DNA of 64,000 nucleotides, from the NCBI GenBank assembly GCA_945890645.1, contig CAMDCV010000004.1:1-64000 (forward strand), in the 5' to 3' direction. The notes under the pieces were generated by a model, which worked only from the letters and a program-made list of their open reading frames with translations, made no database searches and was not told the DNA's origin. The position numbers and the translations under genes were made by a program. This DNA is from Akkermansia muciniphila. Lineage in GTDB: Bacteria; Verrucomicrobiota; Verrucomicrobiia; Verrucomicrobiales; Akkermansiaceae. This document shows, in pieces, positions 11,501-20,900 of the stretch. The stretch's first letter is position 1. Each line of letters begins with the position of its first letter.

Positions 11501-14500
11501 TGCCAAGGGCTGCTGGTCGCCAGCGTGACATTGTTGAAGCGGTATTCCACGCCGCTGGGGTCGCTGGCGGTGGTGGCGGTCATGCTGATCGAGGTGGAGC
11601 CGGAGGCAGCGGGTGGCGATGCAAATGTCATCGGGTTCGGCGTCGGCGCGGTGGTGTCTGGCGCGGCGGCGGTGGTGAAGTTCCAGGTGGTGTTGTTGGT
11701 AATGCCGGCGTAGCTGTTGCCCGCGAGGTCGTCGATGGCGGTGCCAGCGATGCGGATGGCATAGGCGGTGTTGGGCAGCAGGTCCGCCGTGGGGTTGATG
11801 GTGAGGACTGCACCGGAGATCGTGATTTGCGAGGTATTAGTGACTACGATGTTCGTATTCGTATTCGGATTGGCACTCAAATTTCTGATCGTGATGTTAC
11901 CGGTGCCGGCGACGATGGGCTCGTTGAAGGTGGCCACGATGTTCGCTCCCACGGCTACGCCGGTGGCATTGTCGGCGGGATTGCGATTGGTGATCGTCGG
12001 CGCAATGGTATCGGGGGTTGCGAAGTTCCACGTGGTGTCGTCGGTGATGCCGGCGAAGTTGTTGTTCGCGAGGTCCTTGATCGCGGTCCCGTCGATCTGG
12101 ATGGCGTAGTTCTTGTTATTCAACAGGTTTGCCGTTGGGTTGATCGTGAGGACGGCACCGGAGATCGAGACCTGTGCGGTGTCGGTGACGGCGATGGTCG
12201 TTTGCGTCGTGTCAGTCAGGTTCTTGATGGTGATGTTGCCAGTGCCGATGGCGATGTTCGCGCTGAAGGTCGCCACGAGGTTCGTGCTGATCGCCACGGC
12301 GGTGGCGTTGTCGGCGGGGCTGTAAGAGCTGATCGTTAGCGGAGCCGGAGGTGATTCATAAGGCGAGAGTTGCACTCCGGGAATGACTTCGGAGGGCGAA
12401 GCGGTGGGTTCGCCGGGTTTGGCCCAGCCAACCGCTACGTTGTCGCCACCACCCCCTTCTTTCTGCAAGGCCTCGATGTAATATCGAGTGCCCGCAACTA
12501 AGCTTATCGCCACCGATTTCTGGCTGGCAAACGTGTTCCATTCCCTCGATGAAGTCCAACTGGTTACCTCCGCGATCTTGATCTTGTTGGCGGGCTGGTT
12601 GTCGGTGGAAAGCCACAATTCGCTGTTATCATCGGAGGCGATCCAGAAGGTGTAGGTTCCGGTGGAGGGTGCGATGAGGTAGCCGCGGATGCGGGTGCCG
12701 TAGTCGTCCGCCCAGTCTGTAGGTGCCTCGAAGCTCGTCAGGGTGTCGCTGATATTGGGTGGACTCGCCATGGGGATGTCTGCAACGGAGGTGCCAGAGA
12801 TGCCGGTCCATACCTCGCGCGAGATGGTGCCGGTGGCGGTGGCGACGAAGTTCCAGGTGGTGTCGTTGTCGATGCCGCCGAAGAAATTGTTCGCGAGGTC
12901 CTTGATCGCGGTCCCGTCGATCTGGATGGCGTAGTTTTTGTCCGCCACGAGGTTTGCCGTGGGGTTGATCGTGAGGACGGCACCGGCGACTGAGACCTGG
13001 GTGGTGTCGGTGACGGCGATGGTCGTTTGTGTGCCAGCGGTGAGGTTCTTGATGGTGATGTTTCCGGTGCCGATGGCGATATTTTCGCTGAAGGTGGCCA
13101 CGAGGTTCGCGCCAACGGCGACGGCGGTTGCATCGTCCGCTGGGCTGAGAGAAGAGATTTGCGGCGGGATGGTGTCGGCGGCGGGTGTGCCATAGTTGAC
13201 GATCTGGAAGCCGGATGGGCCGATGTGATTGAAGCCGTTGCCCCAGACCTTGAGATTGAAGGAGGAACTGGTCAGTCCCCGGAAGACGATGTAGTTGCCC
13301 GGTGTGGTGGCATCGGTGATTTCGACAAAGCCGCTGAATTCCCCGGCCTTGAAGGTGAAGTCCTGTTCGGGGTCGCCATTGAGCAGGATCTTGCCTTTGC
13401 CGTCGCCGAGTTGCGCTTCGTTGGCACCGAGATATACGATTAGGTCGTAGGATGGATAGGGGATGCTTGAGACATCCATGTTGAACAATTCGGTTTGATT
13501 GTAGGGGTCCTCGGTGCCGTTGGCGTGGGAGCCCATCAGATCGCCATCGCCACCGGTGAACGTGGTATGAGGCGCATCCCGATAGGTCCAGCCGTTGCGG
13601 ACATCATTGAGTCTCATGCTGGCGGTGGATCCGGTGCTGCTGGTGAGTGTGTATGTGGCTTGCGGACCACTGGGTGCCCACGGGACGTAGTAATTTTGCC
13701 AGCCGCTGACTTTGAAGATGCCGACGCCGGCGGATTCTCCAGATGCGAGCATGACGGTGCTCGGGTCCTGATTTCCGAAGCGGTCGGCGTAAAAGTTGAG
13801 GCTCATCAGATTGAGCGGTCCGCTGGCCAGGGTCTTGGCGCTGGCGGAGGCGGAGGCGGTGGTGGTGTTGTTGGCGATGCTTTTGTCGCGCGCCTGGACG
13901 GTGAAGGTGTAGGTGGTGGATGGGTTGAGGCCGGTGGCGGTGAGAACGGGGCTGTGTTGCCAAGGGCCGCTGGTTCCGGTGGTGAGATTGTTGAAGCGGT
14001 ATTCCACGCCGCTGGGATCGCTGGCGGTGGCGGCGGTCATGGTGATGGAGGTGGAGCCTGCCGTTTGCGGTAGCACCGCGAAGGTCATGGGATTGGGGGT
14101 CGGCTTGGCGGTGTCGGGTGCGGTGGTGGTGAAATTCCAGATCGCGTCATCGGCAATGCCGGCGAAGCTGAGGCCAGCGGTGTCGTCGATGGCGCTCGCG
14201 TCGATGTGGACGGCGAAGTTTTTGCTGCCCGAAAGGAGGGCGGTGGGATTGATGATGAGGGTGGCACCGGCGATGGTGACTTGGGCGGTGTCGGTGATGG
14301 CGATGACAGTTTGGGAGCTGTCGCTGAGGTTTTTGATGGTGATGTTGCCGGTGCCGCGCACGATGTTTTCGCTGAAGGTGGCGATGAGGTCGGCGGCATG
14401 GGCAACGCCGGTGGCATTGTCGGCGGGATTGAACGCGGTGATCACGGGAGGTGTGGTGTCGGTGCCGCCGATGCTGTTGTTTTCAAAGAGGTAGGCCTGG

Positions 14501-17500
14501 GGGATGATGCTGCCGTTCAATCCCGCGAAGGACGGGCCGGTCCATTTGAGTTTGGCGACGGCGGAGCCGGTGTTTTCGTAGTATTCGAGGAAGAGCGGGA
14601 CTTTTTGCCCGGCGGTGAGGGAGATGGATTGGCCATCAGTCCAGCGGGTGGATTGATCGTTGAGATTGTTGATGATGGGCACACCGTTGAGAAAAGCGCG
14701 GACACCGTCGCTGGTGAGGGCGGACAAGGTGTAAGTGCCGGTTTCGGGGGCGAGCAGGTACCCGCTCCAGCGGGTGCTGAAGGTGTCCACTCCGATGGAG
14801 GGATCGGGTGAGCCGGTGCCCCAATCGAAGTTGATCTGAGGATCGGTGCGGGGCAGCGCCGGGCCGGTGAAGTCGGCGGTGTCGAAATACGCGCCCGCGA
14901 TGCCGCTGCCGGAGGTGCCGACGATGATGGAGATGGTGGCGGGGTCGGAGGTGGTGAGGGCGTCCTGCGTTTGGAAGGTGAATTTATCGGTGCCGGTGAA
15001 GCCGCCGTTGGGGGTGTAGGTGAAGTTGGGGGCGGTGCCGATGAGGGTGCCGTGGGCGGGTTGGGTGACGTTGAGGAACGAAAAAGTTCCGCGTGGCGAG
15101 GCACCGGTGAGCATGACGGACGTCGCGCCGGTGGTGGTGACGATCTGGGCGTTGGCGACTGATTTTCCGGGGATGGTGGGAGTGGAGGAGGTGGCGTTTT
15201 CGAGGAATGCGATGGTGTTCGCAAGATCGGCATGGGGCAGTCCGCCGTCCCACAGGCGCTGATTCCAGGCGGTGCGGACGTTTCTGAGGCTGGGCAGGGT
15301 GTAGCGGGCGGCATCGCCGTGGGAGATGAGTGTGCGCAGTGCTTCCTCGAGATATTCCTTGGCGAATTCGCCGTGGGTCTCGATGATGTAGATGGCGAGA
15401 GGTAGGCTCTCGGTGATTTTCATTTCGGCCATGAAACCGAGTGCGCTGGCACGACTGCCGGCGCTGAACATGCGGTCGGCAGGGGTGTCGTAAGAGGCCA
15501 CGACGACGAGTTCCGGGTAGAGCGATTGCAGGTCGGTCAAATCCAGGCGTTCTCTGGCGAATGCGGCGACGGGGGTGCGGTAGTAGCCGGTGGGCAACTT
15601 CAGCCCGGCGCGGACGGCGGGATAGAGGAGGGTGGTTTTCGGAGCATTGACTATGGAATCGGCGAGTTGGTTGAAGAGCACATCGGCGAGCGTGGAGTGG
15701 CTGAACTGCAAGGGATCGGTCCAATTGATGAGATTCGGATCGGCGGGGGCATGGGTGATGAAGGCGTTGAGCAAGGCATCGCGATGGGTGCTGACGCTGC
15801 TGGCGGGGTAGTTGCGGATGGCGGCGGCGACTTTTTGGCGGACCCAGTGGTCGGGATCACGCGTTGTTCCATTGAGCATGCCGACGAGGGTGGGCAAGGC
15901 AGTGGCGTCCGTGCGAATGCCGAGGGTCTCGGCGGCGCCCTGGCGGATGTTGGCATCCGGGCTGGCGAGGAGTGCGCGCAGGTTGGTGAGGTCGGTGCTG
16001 GTTAAGGAACGGTCGGCGAGTTCGGCTGCGGCGTGATATCTCACGGTGGGATCATATTCGCCGAGGGCGGCGAAAAGCTGGGGGATGGTGAGGCCGGTGC
16101 GATCGAGACGGAACGAGGCGGCGGAAACCGCGTTGGCGACTTTGGCGGCATCGAGCGTGTAGGCCAGAGGGGCTTGTTTTCCGGTAATATGAAGGCGTTT
16201 CAGAGGAAGGCTGTAGGTGAGCAGGTAGATGGCGGTGCCTTTGACATCGTTTTGGGCTGAATTCCCCAGATAGGTGCCGTTTGCGGTGGCACCGCCTTGG
16301 TAGTAATCGTCGGTATTGCTGTCGTAGGTAAACGAGCCGTTGGTTCGGCGGGTGAGATCGAAGCGCCAGAGCAGTTGCCTGAAATGCCCGGAGGCAGCGG
16401 CATCCCCGCCCATGCCGGCACCGAGTGCGGCCCAGAGCAGGCCCAGTTCCTGTCCGGCATGACCGGTTTCCACTCCGATCCAGCCGGCAACCGAGAGGCG
16501 GCTAAAATATTCGGTCTCGAGCACGCGGTCGGCTTGCAGCCCGAAGAACACGGCGGCGGAGGCGTTTTTGCCATTCGAGTCATGACCGGGCCAAGGCATG
16601 TGTTCGCCGTAGGGGATGCTGCCTTTGTTGACATGGGAGCCGAGGAAGCCGGATGCGCGTGTGATGGCGGCTTCGATTTTGGGATCGATGGACTGGCTGG
16701 CGGCGAGCAGGGCCTTTTTGCCAAGCACGATGGCGATGTTGGCGATGTTGCCGCAGGCATTGACGGGGCCGTAACCGGCGGAGACCCGGCGTCCCGAGCC
16801 GTCCTTGTAAAGTTGCGCTGGGCCGTGACCGTAAGTGCCCCAAATGCTTTGGAATTCGGCGAGCCACATGGCGAAGGCATTGATGGTCGGGACGACCTGG
16901 GTGTCGGTGGTGAGCAGGTAATACTCGGAAAGGAAAACCAACTGATAGGCAGGATCCCATATCCAAGGTGCGTCATCCTGGGTGGCCCACACGGAGGTGG
17001 GTATACGGCTGGAGAGGGAGATGGCGTAATTTTGCAGCTGGGTCTGCACATCGCTGTAGCTTGGATCGCCTTCCTTCACGCTGGCGAGGAGGGCGAGCGC
17101 GTTGATGGCATTGGCGTGTCCGCTTCCTGTGTTGAGGTAGTTCGAGTTGGCGAGGAGTTCGCCGACCATCTGATTGCGGGTGAGGTTGAGGATGGCGGTG
17201 GATTTCGGGCAGTTGCCGTAAGGAGCGGTGGCGTTGTAATCGCCGAGGATGGGGATGGCGATGTTGACATCGGCGGTGGTGCCGGGGAATGGTCCGCGCC
17301 AGCGTTTGACGCGGAGGGTGCCAGCGCCGGTTTTCTCCGCATTGGTGATGGCGGTGCCCAGGGCCTTGCGGGCGTCGGAAGTGAAGGGAGGCACCGTGCC
17401 GGAGTTGGCGGCGATGGCCCCGAGGATGACGTCGTTCACCGTGAGTTCGGCGCTGCCCGGGGAACTGGCGACAGTGACGAGGATCTGGCGGCTGGAATGG

Positions 17501-17727
17501 GTCAATCGGCCAGTGGCTCCGTTGTTCTGACTGGTATCCGAGTGAATCCAACCGCGCAAACCCGTGGGGCCGAGGTTGTAGGTTTTGGCACGGTTAATGC
17601 CCGCGATCACGTCCTGTGCGGTGAGATCGGGCGGCATAGTCTGAGCCGTGCAGACCTCAGCGATGGAAAAGGCGAGTGCCAAGGCCCTCAGGGTGGTTTT
17701 GAGGAGTCTGATGGTGTATGATTTCAT
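8578..17727 (-). CDS. Giant secreted multidomain protein: DUF6288, HEAT, PA14, Ig/FN3 and SASA acetylesterase
   Basis: About 3049 residues from ATG 17727, which begins a signal peptide (MKSYTIRLLKTTLRALALAF...CTAQ); an upstream in-frame start adds 23 unlikely residues. Approximate order: PDZ-like/DUF6288 30-185; alpha/alpha-toroid region 200-500; HEAT-like repeats 555-655; cadherin-like 862-937; PA14 940-1068; SbsA-type Ig at 1096, 1519, 1796 and 1909; a second PA14-like domain 1636-1790; FN3-like at 1209, 2026, 2343, 2432 and 2813; a ~200-residue unnamed domain at 1307 and 2126; SASA esterase 2527-2812 with GQSN (Ser2538), WHQGFND and EGYHWNRN; a C-terminal domain with DADTNNDGVENGIAWLLGA. 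SASA enzymes remove O-acetyl groups from sugars; PA14 and Ig modules typically bind glycans or act as spacers. It lies downstream of the cassette-A gene. Confidence 0.85.
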   Translation of the reverse strand: MKSYTIRLLKTTLRALALAFSIAEVCTAQTMPPDLTAQDVIAGINRAKTYNLGPTGLRGWIHSDTSQNNGATGRLTHSSRQILVTVASSPGSAELTVNDVILGAIAANSGTVPPFTSDARKALGTAITNAEKTGAGTLRVKRWRGPFPGTTADVNIAIPILGDYNATAPYGNCPKSTAILNLTRNQMVGELLANSNYLNTGSGHANAINALALLASVKEGDPSYSDVQTQLQNYAISLSSRIPTSVWATQDDAPWIWDPAYQLVFLSEYYLLTTDTQVVPTINAFAMWLAEFQSIWGTYGHGPAQLYKDGSGRRVSAGYGPVNACGNIANIAIVLGKKALLAASQSIDPKIEAAITRASGFLGSHVNKGSIPYGEHMPWPGHDSNGKNASAAVFFGLQADRVLETEYFSRLSVAGWIGVETGHAGQELGLLWAALGAGMGGDAAASGHFRQLLWRFDLTRRTNGSFTYDSNTDDYYQGGATANGTYLGNSAQNDVKGTAIYLLTYSLPLKRLHITGKQAPLAYTLDAAKVANAVSAASFRLDRTGLTIPQLFAALGEYDPTVRYHAAAELADRSLTSTDLTNLRALLASPDANIRQGAAETLGIRTDATALPTLVGMLNGTTRDPDHWVRQKVAAAIRNYPASSVSTHRDALLNAFITHAPADPNLINWTDPLQFSHSTLADVLFNQLADSIVNAPKTTLLYPAVRAGLKLPTGYYRTPVAAFARERLDLTDLQSLYPELVVVASYDTPADRMFSAGSRASALGFMAEMKITESLPLAIYIIETHGEFAKEYLEEALRTLISHGDAARYTLPSLRNVRTAWNQRLWDGGLPHADLANTIAFLENATSSTPTIPGKSVANAQIVTTTGATSVMLTGASPRGTFSFLNVTQPAHGTLIGTAPNFTYTPNGGFTGTDKFTFQTQDALTTSDPATISIIVGTSGSGIAGAYFDTADFTGPALPRTDPQINFDWGTGSPDPSIGVDTFSTRWSGYLLAPETGTYTLSALTSDGVRAFLNGVPIINNLNDQSTRWTDGQSISLTAGQKVPLFLEYYENTGSAVAKLKWTGPSFAGLNGSIIPQAYLFENNSIGGTDTTPPVITAFNPADNATGVAHAADLIATFSENIVRGTGNITIKNLSDSSQTVIAITDTAQVTIAGATLIINPTALLSGSKNFAVHIDASAIDDTAGLSFAGIADDAIWNFTTTAPDTAKPTPNPMTFAVLPQTAGSTSITMTAATASDPSGVEYRFNNLTTGTSGPWQHSPVLTATGLNPSTTYTFTVQARDKSIANNTTTASASASAKTLASGPLNLMSLNFYADRFGNQDPSTVMLASGESAGVGIFKVSGWQNYYVPWAPSGPQATYTLTSSTGSTASMRLNDVRNGWTYRDAPHTTFTGGDGDLMGSHANGTEDPYNQTELFNMDVSSIPYPSYDLIVYLGANEAQLGDGKGKILLNGDPEQDFTFKAGEFSGFVEITDATTPGNYIVFRGLTSSSFNLKVWGNGFNHIGPSGFQIVNYGTPAADTIPPQISSLSPADDATAVAVGANLVATFSENIAIGTGNITIKNLTAGTQTTIAVTDTTQVSVAGAVLTINPTANLVADKNYAIQIDGTAIKDLANNFFGGIDNDTTWNFVATATGTISREVWTGISGTSVADIPMASPPNISDTLTSFEAPTDWADDYGTRIRGYLIAPSTGTYTFWIASDDNSELWLSTDNQPANKIKIAEVTSWTSSREWNTFASQKSVAISLVAGTRYYIEALQKEGGGGDNVAVGWAKPGEPTASPSEVIPGVQLSPYESPPAPLTISSYSPADNATAVAISTNLVATFSANIAIGTGNITIKNLTDTTQTTIAVTDTAQVSISGAVLTINPTANLLNNKNYAIQIDGTAIKDLANNNFAGITDDTTWNFATPDTIAPTITNRNPADNATGVAVGANIVATFNEPIVAGTGNITIRNLSANPNTNTNIVVTNTSQITISGAVLTINPTADLLPNTAYAIRIAGTAIDDLAGNSYAGITNNTTWNFTTAAAPDTTAPTPNPMTFASPPAASGSTSISMTATTASDPSGVEYRFNNVTLATSSPWQDSTSYTATGLSPSTPYTFTVQARDKSPAQNATAASASASATTQADDALDAMSLNIYAYGPLNSANHNTVTLEAAESAGVAPYTISGWQNIEVPFGLDSPMDPFTLTSNLGGTATLTINDLRNGWTYDETPNPNFGGNGDLMDAHANATEDPYDESAKFDMVVTGIPYPVYDLVVYLSANEAQFGDGTGKLILNGGAVQDFTLPPGKFAGFAEITNATTPGNFIVFRKLRTPTLTLKVWGNGFNHIGPAGFQIVKDTSGILPPGPASNPTPLNATVGHPSHTDLSWTAGIDAISRNVYFGTNPSPGASEIKGNQTATTYDPGALANGTYYWRIDEVNTDGTTTGPVWSFQVGPPAKAFRPMPWNGMKAVATNVEILKWVAGASALASSHDVYFGTDSTPDSSEFKGNQSGTSYNPGPLMPATTYYWRVDQVNAQGTMTGDVWSFTTPSSNPNKVKIFILVGQSNMVGHGEMEPIGTQGTLQHTFNSAPATYAHLKNGSNWAVRDDVWIYYNRDGSLVKGGLAPGFGANENTIGPELQFGHSMGAHYGQKVLLIKTAWGGKSLQTDFRPPTAGWNIDVPGKAGDQGFYFTEMLKEVIDATANLQTHFPGHNPADGFEIAGFAWHQGFNDLISTSASAEYEANMENFIKDLRCAVGVPHLPFVIATTGQSDPISYSPLELAQIKMEDFTKYPAFNGNVSVVDAKPFWIPIASSPADEGYHWNRNAKSYYMIGDALASEMIGLLPDTTPPNPDPMTFATPPTALGQTSITMTATTASDPSGVEYFFECTSGGGHSSAWQDSPTFIDTGLTAATQYSYRVRARDKSAAETTTAWSEAVSATTANTPYGSWSGGAAFDADTNNDGVENGIAWLLGATDFSENALGKLPKATRNGANLRLTFRCLKSTMRGTTQLKVQFSTDLGVTDPWTNHESEVPDGDATVNGVVFDTTVDGDYIQVIADIPAPGPRIFARLNAVNLP

Positions 17728-17984
17728 GGATGAATTGGGTTGCGGATTATGGCGATTTCTCTCGTCGGAATCATTAACGGTTTTAAGGATAATCAACAGA
17801 GTATTTTTGGGTTATTTGCGATAGTAGCTGAGAATGTGGGTAATGTGAACATCATTGGAATTCTATTCATCGGTTTGGTGGGCGGTCTGCAAGGAAGGGG
17901 CGAACGTGTCGTTCTGGGCGCAGACGTCCCTCAATAATCCAACCATGAAGGACAACAAGAGCAATGACTGATAGAGCATGTAAT

Positions 17985-20900
17985 TTAGATTTCGTTGGGA
18001 GAAAGCCAGCGGAACGAGGCGATGTTGAAGCGGCGTCCGAAGGTCTTGTTCGCCGCGGCGGCAGTGGGGTCACTGTAGGCATTGAGCGATGGGCGGTCCA
18101 CCGGGTCCACGTATTCCGGGACGCGTTGCACCACGGCCTCAGCGTGGGCGCGGGCGGTGATTTTTCCATTGGCGTCTTGCGCCTCGCCATAAGTGCGGAT
18201 GACAAAGGTGTCGCCACGCACGGTGGCCGACGGTTCCAGGATGCGCAGCAGATCGCCTTGGCTGATCCAACCAGGAGCACCCGCGGCCGGATTGCCGGTG
18301 GTGGCTTCCGGCGTTTTGTAGTCGTATAGCTTGGGGTTGTTGCCGAGGTCTTCGAGGTTGATGGGAACTTGGCCGAGGAAGGTAGAGGGTGAAACGGCAT
18401 CCTTCTTTTCGTTGATTTCAGACTCGGAGATGGCTGCTTCCAAGGCGCCGCGAAGGGTGCGCGGACCTACCGGACCGATTTGGCGGTTCACAAACTCCGA
18501 CATCGAAAGGAACGGTCCACGATCACGCACTTCGTCCACGATTTTTACCGCCAACTTTTCGAGTTCGGAGTCATTGAGTTCACGGAAACCATTCCAGAGG
18601 TTGGTTTTGTGGTTATCGATTTTCGAAGCATCCACCGCAGGGCCGGGATTCGCTCCCCCGTTGAGCAGCGACATGGCGGCGACCGGCACGCCGATTGCGC
18701 TCTTGGTTTCCAATACCGCAGTGCGTGCCCAGAGGGTGGTGACAGCGCTTTTGTTCATGGCTGCCAGCGCGGCCTTCCATGCCTGCACGCTCGTCGAGTT
18801 GACGTTGAACGGGCCCTGGATCATCTGGAATTCGGCAGCGGTCTTGTAGGCGTTGCCGTTCGGTTTGCCGGAGGCGAAAAGCTCCGCCTTGGCCTCGGCA
18901 GCGGTTTTGCCGCCGGGCAGATAGGGCAGAAAGGACTGCGACGCCAGTGGCGCGCTGCCGTTCATGAATTGCTCAAACACGGCATCGGGCTTCATGGTGC
19001 CGTTGGTGGCGAAAGTCGAGAAATAGAACCGGTCATACAGCGCGTGGTTGGCCAACACTGAATGATCCAGCAGTTGGGTGCTAGTGATGGCCTGATTCGT
19101 TTCCACCACTTTGTCTGCAGACATCAACGGATGGAGCAGGGAGTTGCCCACAGGCTGGACGAACTGTGGCAGATAGGAGGTGGAGAGGGCGTTGGAACGC
19201 CGGAAGTCGGCAATCGTCTGGAGCGCGCCGGACGGAATTTCGAGATAGCTACCGGATTTGATGCCGGAAGTGGTTTTGTTTCCGGTGAGGGCCGGAACGC
19301 GGTTGGTAACATCCACATCCATATAATCTTGGAAGTCCCCTTTGCTGAGAAAGGGCTGGAAATTGAGTTCATAGGCCTGTGCCGACGGCTTTTCCGTGTC
19401 GAGATTGGTTGTAAAATTCGAGCGTGACGGGTTATGAAAAAGAAAGGGCTTGCTCGCTAGGCGTCCGTCCTTAAGGAGGTTCACCTGTGGGCTATTGATC
19501 CCAGTTTTGGTGCGGGAATTGGTTTCATAAACCCCGCCATTCGTGGTGCGGGAATAGTTGGAGAATATGGCGAATTGATGCACAAATGCAGCTTGTGATG
19601 CATAGAGAACGCCCCCCGGAGCGGCGCACTCTGGCGCAGTGAGAGACCCCGTGGGAGGATAGCGGTAAACACGATCGTCAAATACGTTTTTGAGAGTTGA
19701 GTCATCGATGTAATCATATTGCAGCTTAGCATAAGAAACGAGTGTGCCTGAAGAGGTTGCTTGGAGCTTAGCATTAATGGCAAAAGTGGGGTCCACGTCA
19801 TTCTTGAGCAAGGATTGATTGTCTTTGTATGAATTGGGTCTTTGCACTTTGAATTCCATATAGAACCTGTCGGTGGCCGTTGACTTTGAGATTTTTGGAT
19901 TTGCTGGTCCTCGCAACATCATGAAGCCGTGCCCCGACCATCCTCCTGGAAAAACACCCCCAGGTTTGCGCATTTTGGAGATCGTCAACCCATTCATTTC
20001 GAATCCGAGACCGGGTGTGAAGGAGGGCTTCGCCTTGATGGCTTTGGTTAGCCTGTTGTCCCAATCGTAGGCAACAGTATTGTGACCACTTCCCGCATCG
20101 TTCTTAAACGAAGCGCCCGGGTCAAAGATAGGCCCGCAAACCAGTGTCTGCCCGGGTCTCATGACAATTGGCCCGGTGACGGCGTCGCTGTTGGCAATCG
20201 GGTTGGCATCACTCCAATTAGCGATATTGATGACAAATTTCTTATCTGATCTGCCATTGTGATCAGGCCCCGAGTCATAGTTCATGGTATTAATGGATTC
20301 AAATTTACCCGGCTCCACGCTCTGGGAAACGAATCCCCCGGCACCACCCGCTTGGAACATCACGTTGAAGGCGACCGGTATGTTTTCAAAACTGACCTCC
20401 ATTTTATGGAAGGAGATGCTTACATTGTAGGGATTATGTAGGGTGACGACAGGGGTGAATATGAGATTGAGAGTATAATCATGATAATCTCGTACCTCGG
20501 GGTTGGTGTTGATCCAAAAAACATCAGAGGTGGGTCTGGCAAGGAGGCTGAAAATGGTATCGACCTTGGCAATGACAGGCGCCGGATTGTAGGCGGTAGG
20601 CACGGGATTGGCAGAAATGTTCGCTTGTTTGACGGTGAACCTAGGGCTCGTTTCAAGACTGGTGAGGCTCCGGAAAGCGTTGTAGTAACTCGCCAATGAA
20701 CTCCAGAAGGGATCGGAAATGCCGGTGATTCCATGGGTCGATTGATACAGTTTTTTGTTAGTGAACTCAGCGGGCAGCGTGTTGATGGTGGCGCTTCCCA
20801 TTTCGAACATGGAGGACAAGTCCTGCTTGAGACCACCGCCGCGCACATCGGCCATTACTCCCAGCGAGTAGGGCGTGATGTCATTGCGGAACGGCTTGAT

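Noticed and set aside
16297-17721. 474-codon open frame antisense to the giant gene
   Set aside because: GC-rich coding DNA produces long antisense frames; the protein has no domains, and the minus-strand product has a signal peptide and known modules.
17728-17984. Separate promoter or small gene before the giant protein
   Set aside because: No -35/-10 pair with acceptable spacing or conserved frame was found; the genes may be co-transcribed across this gap.
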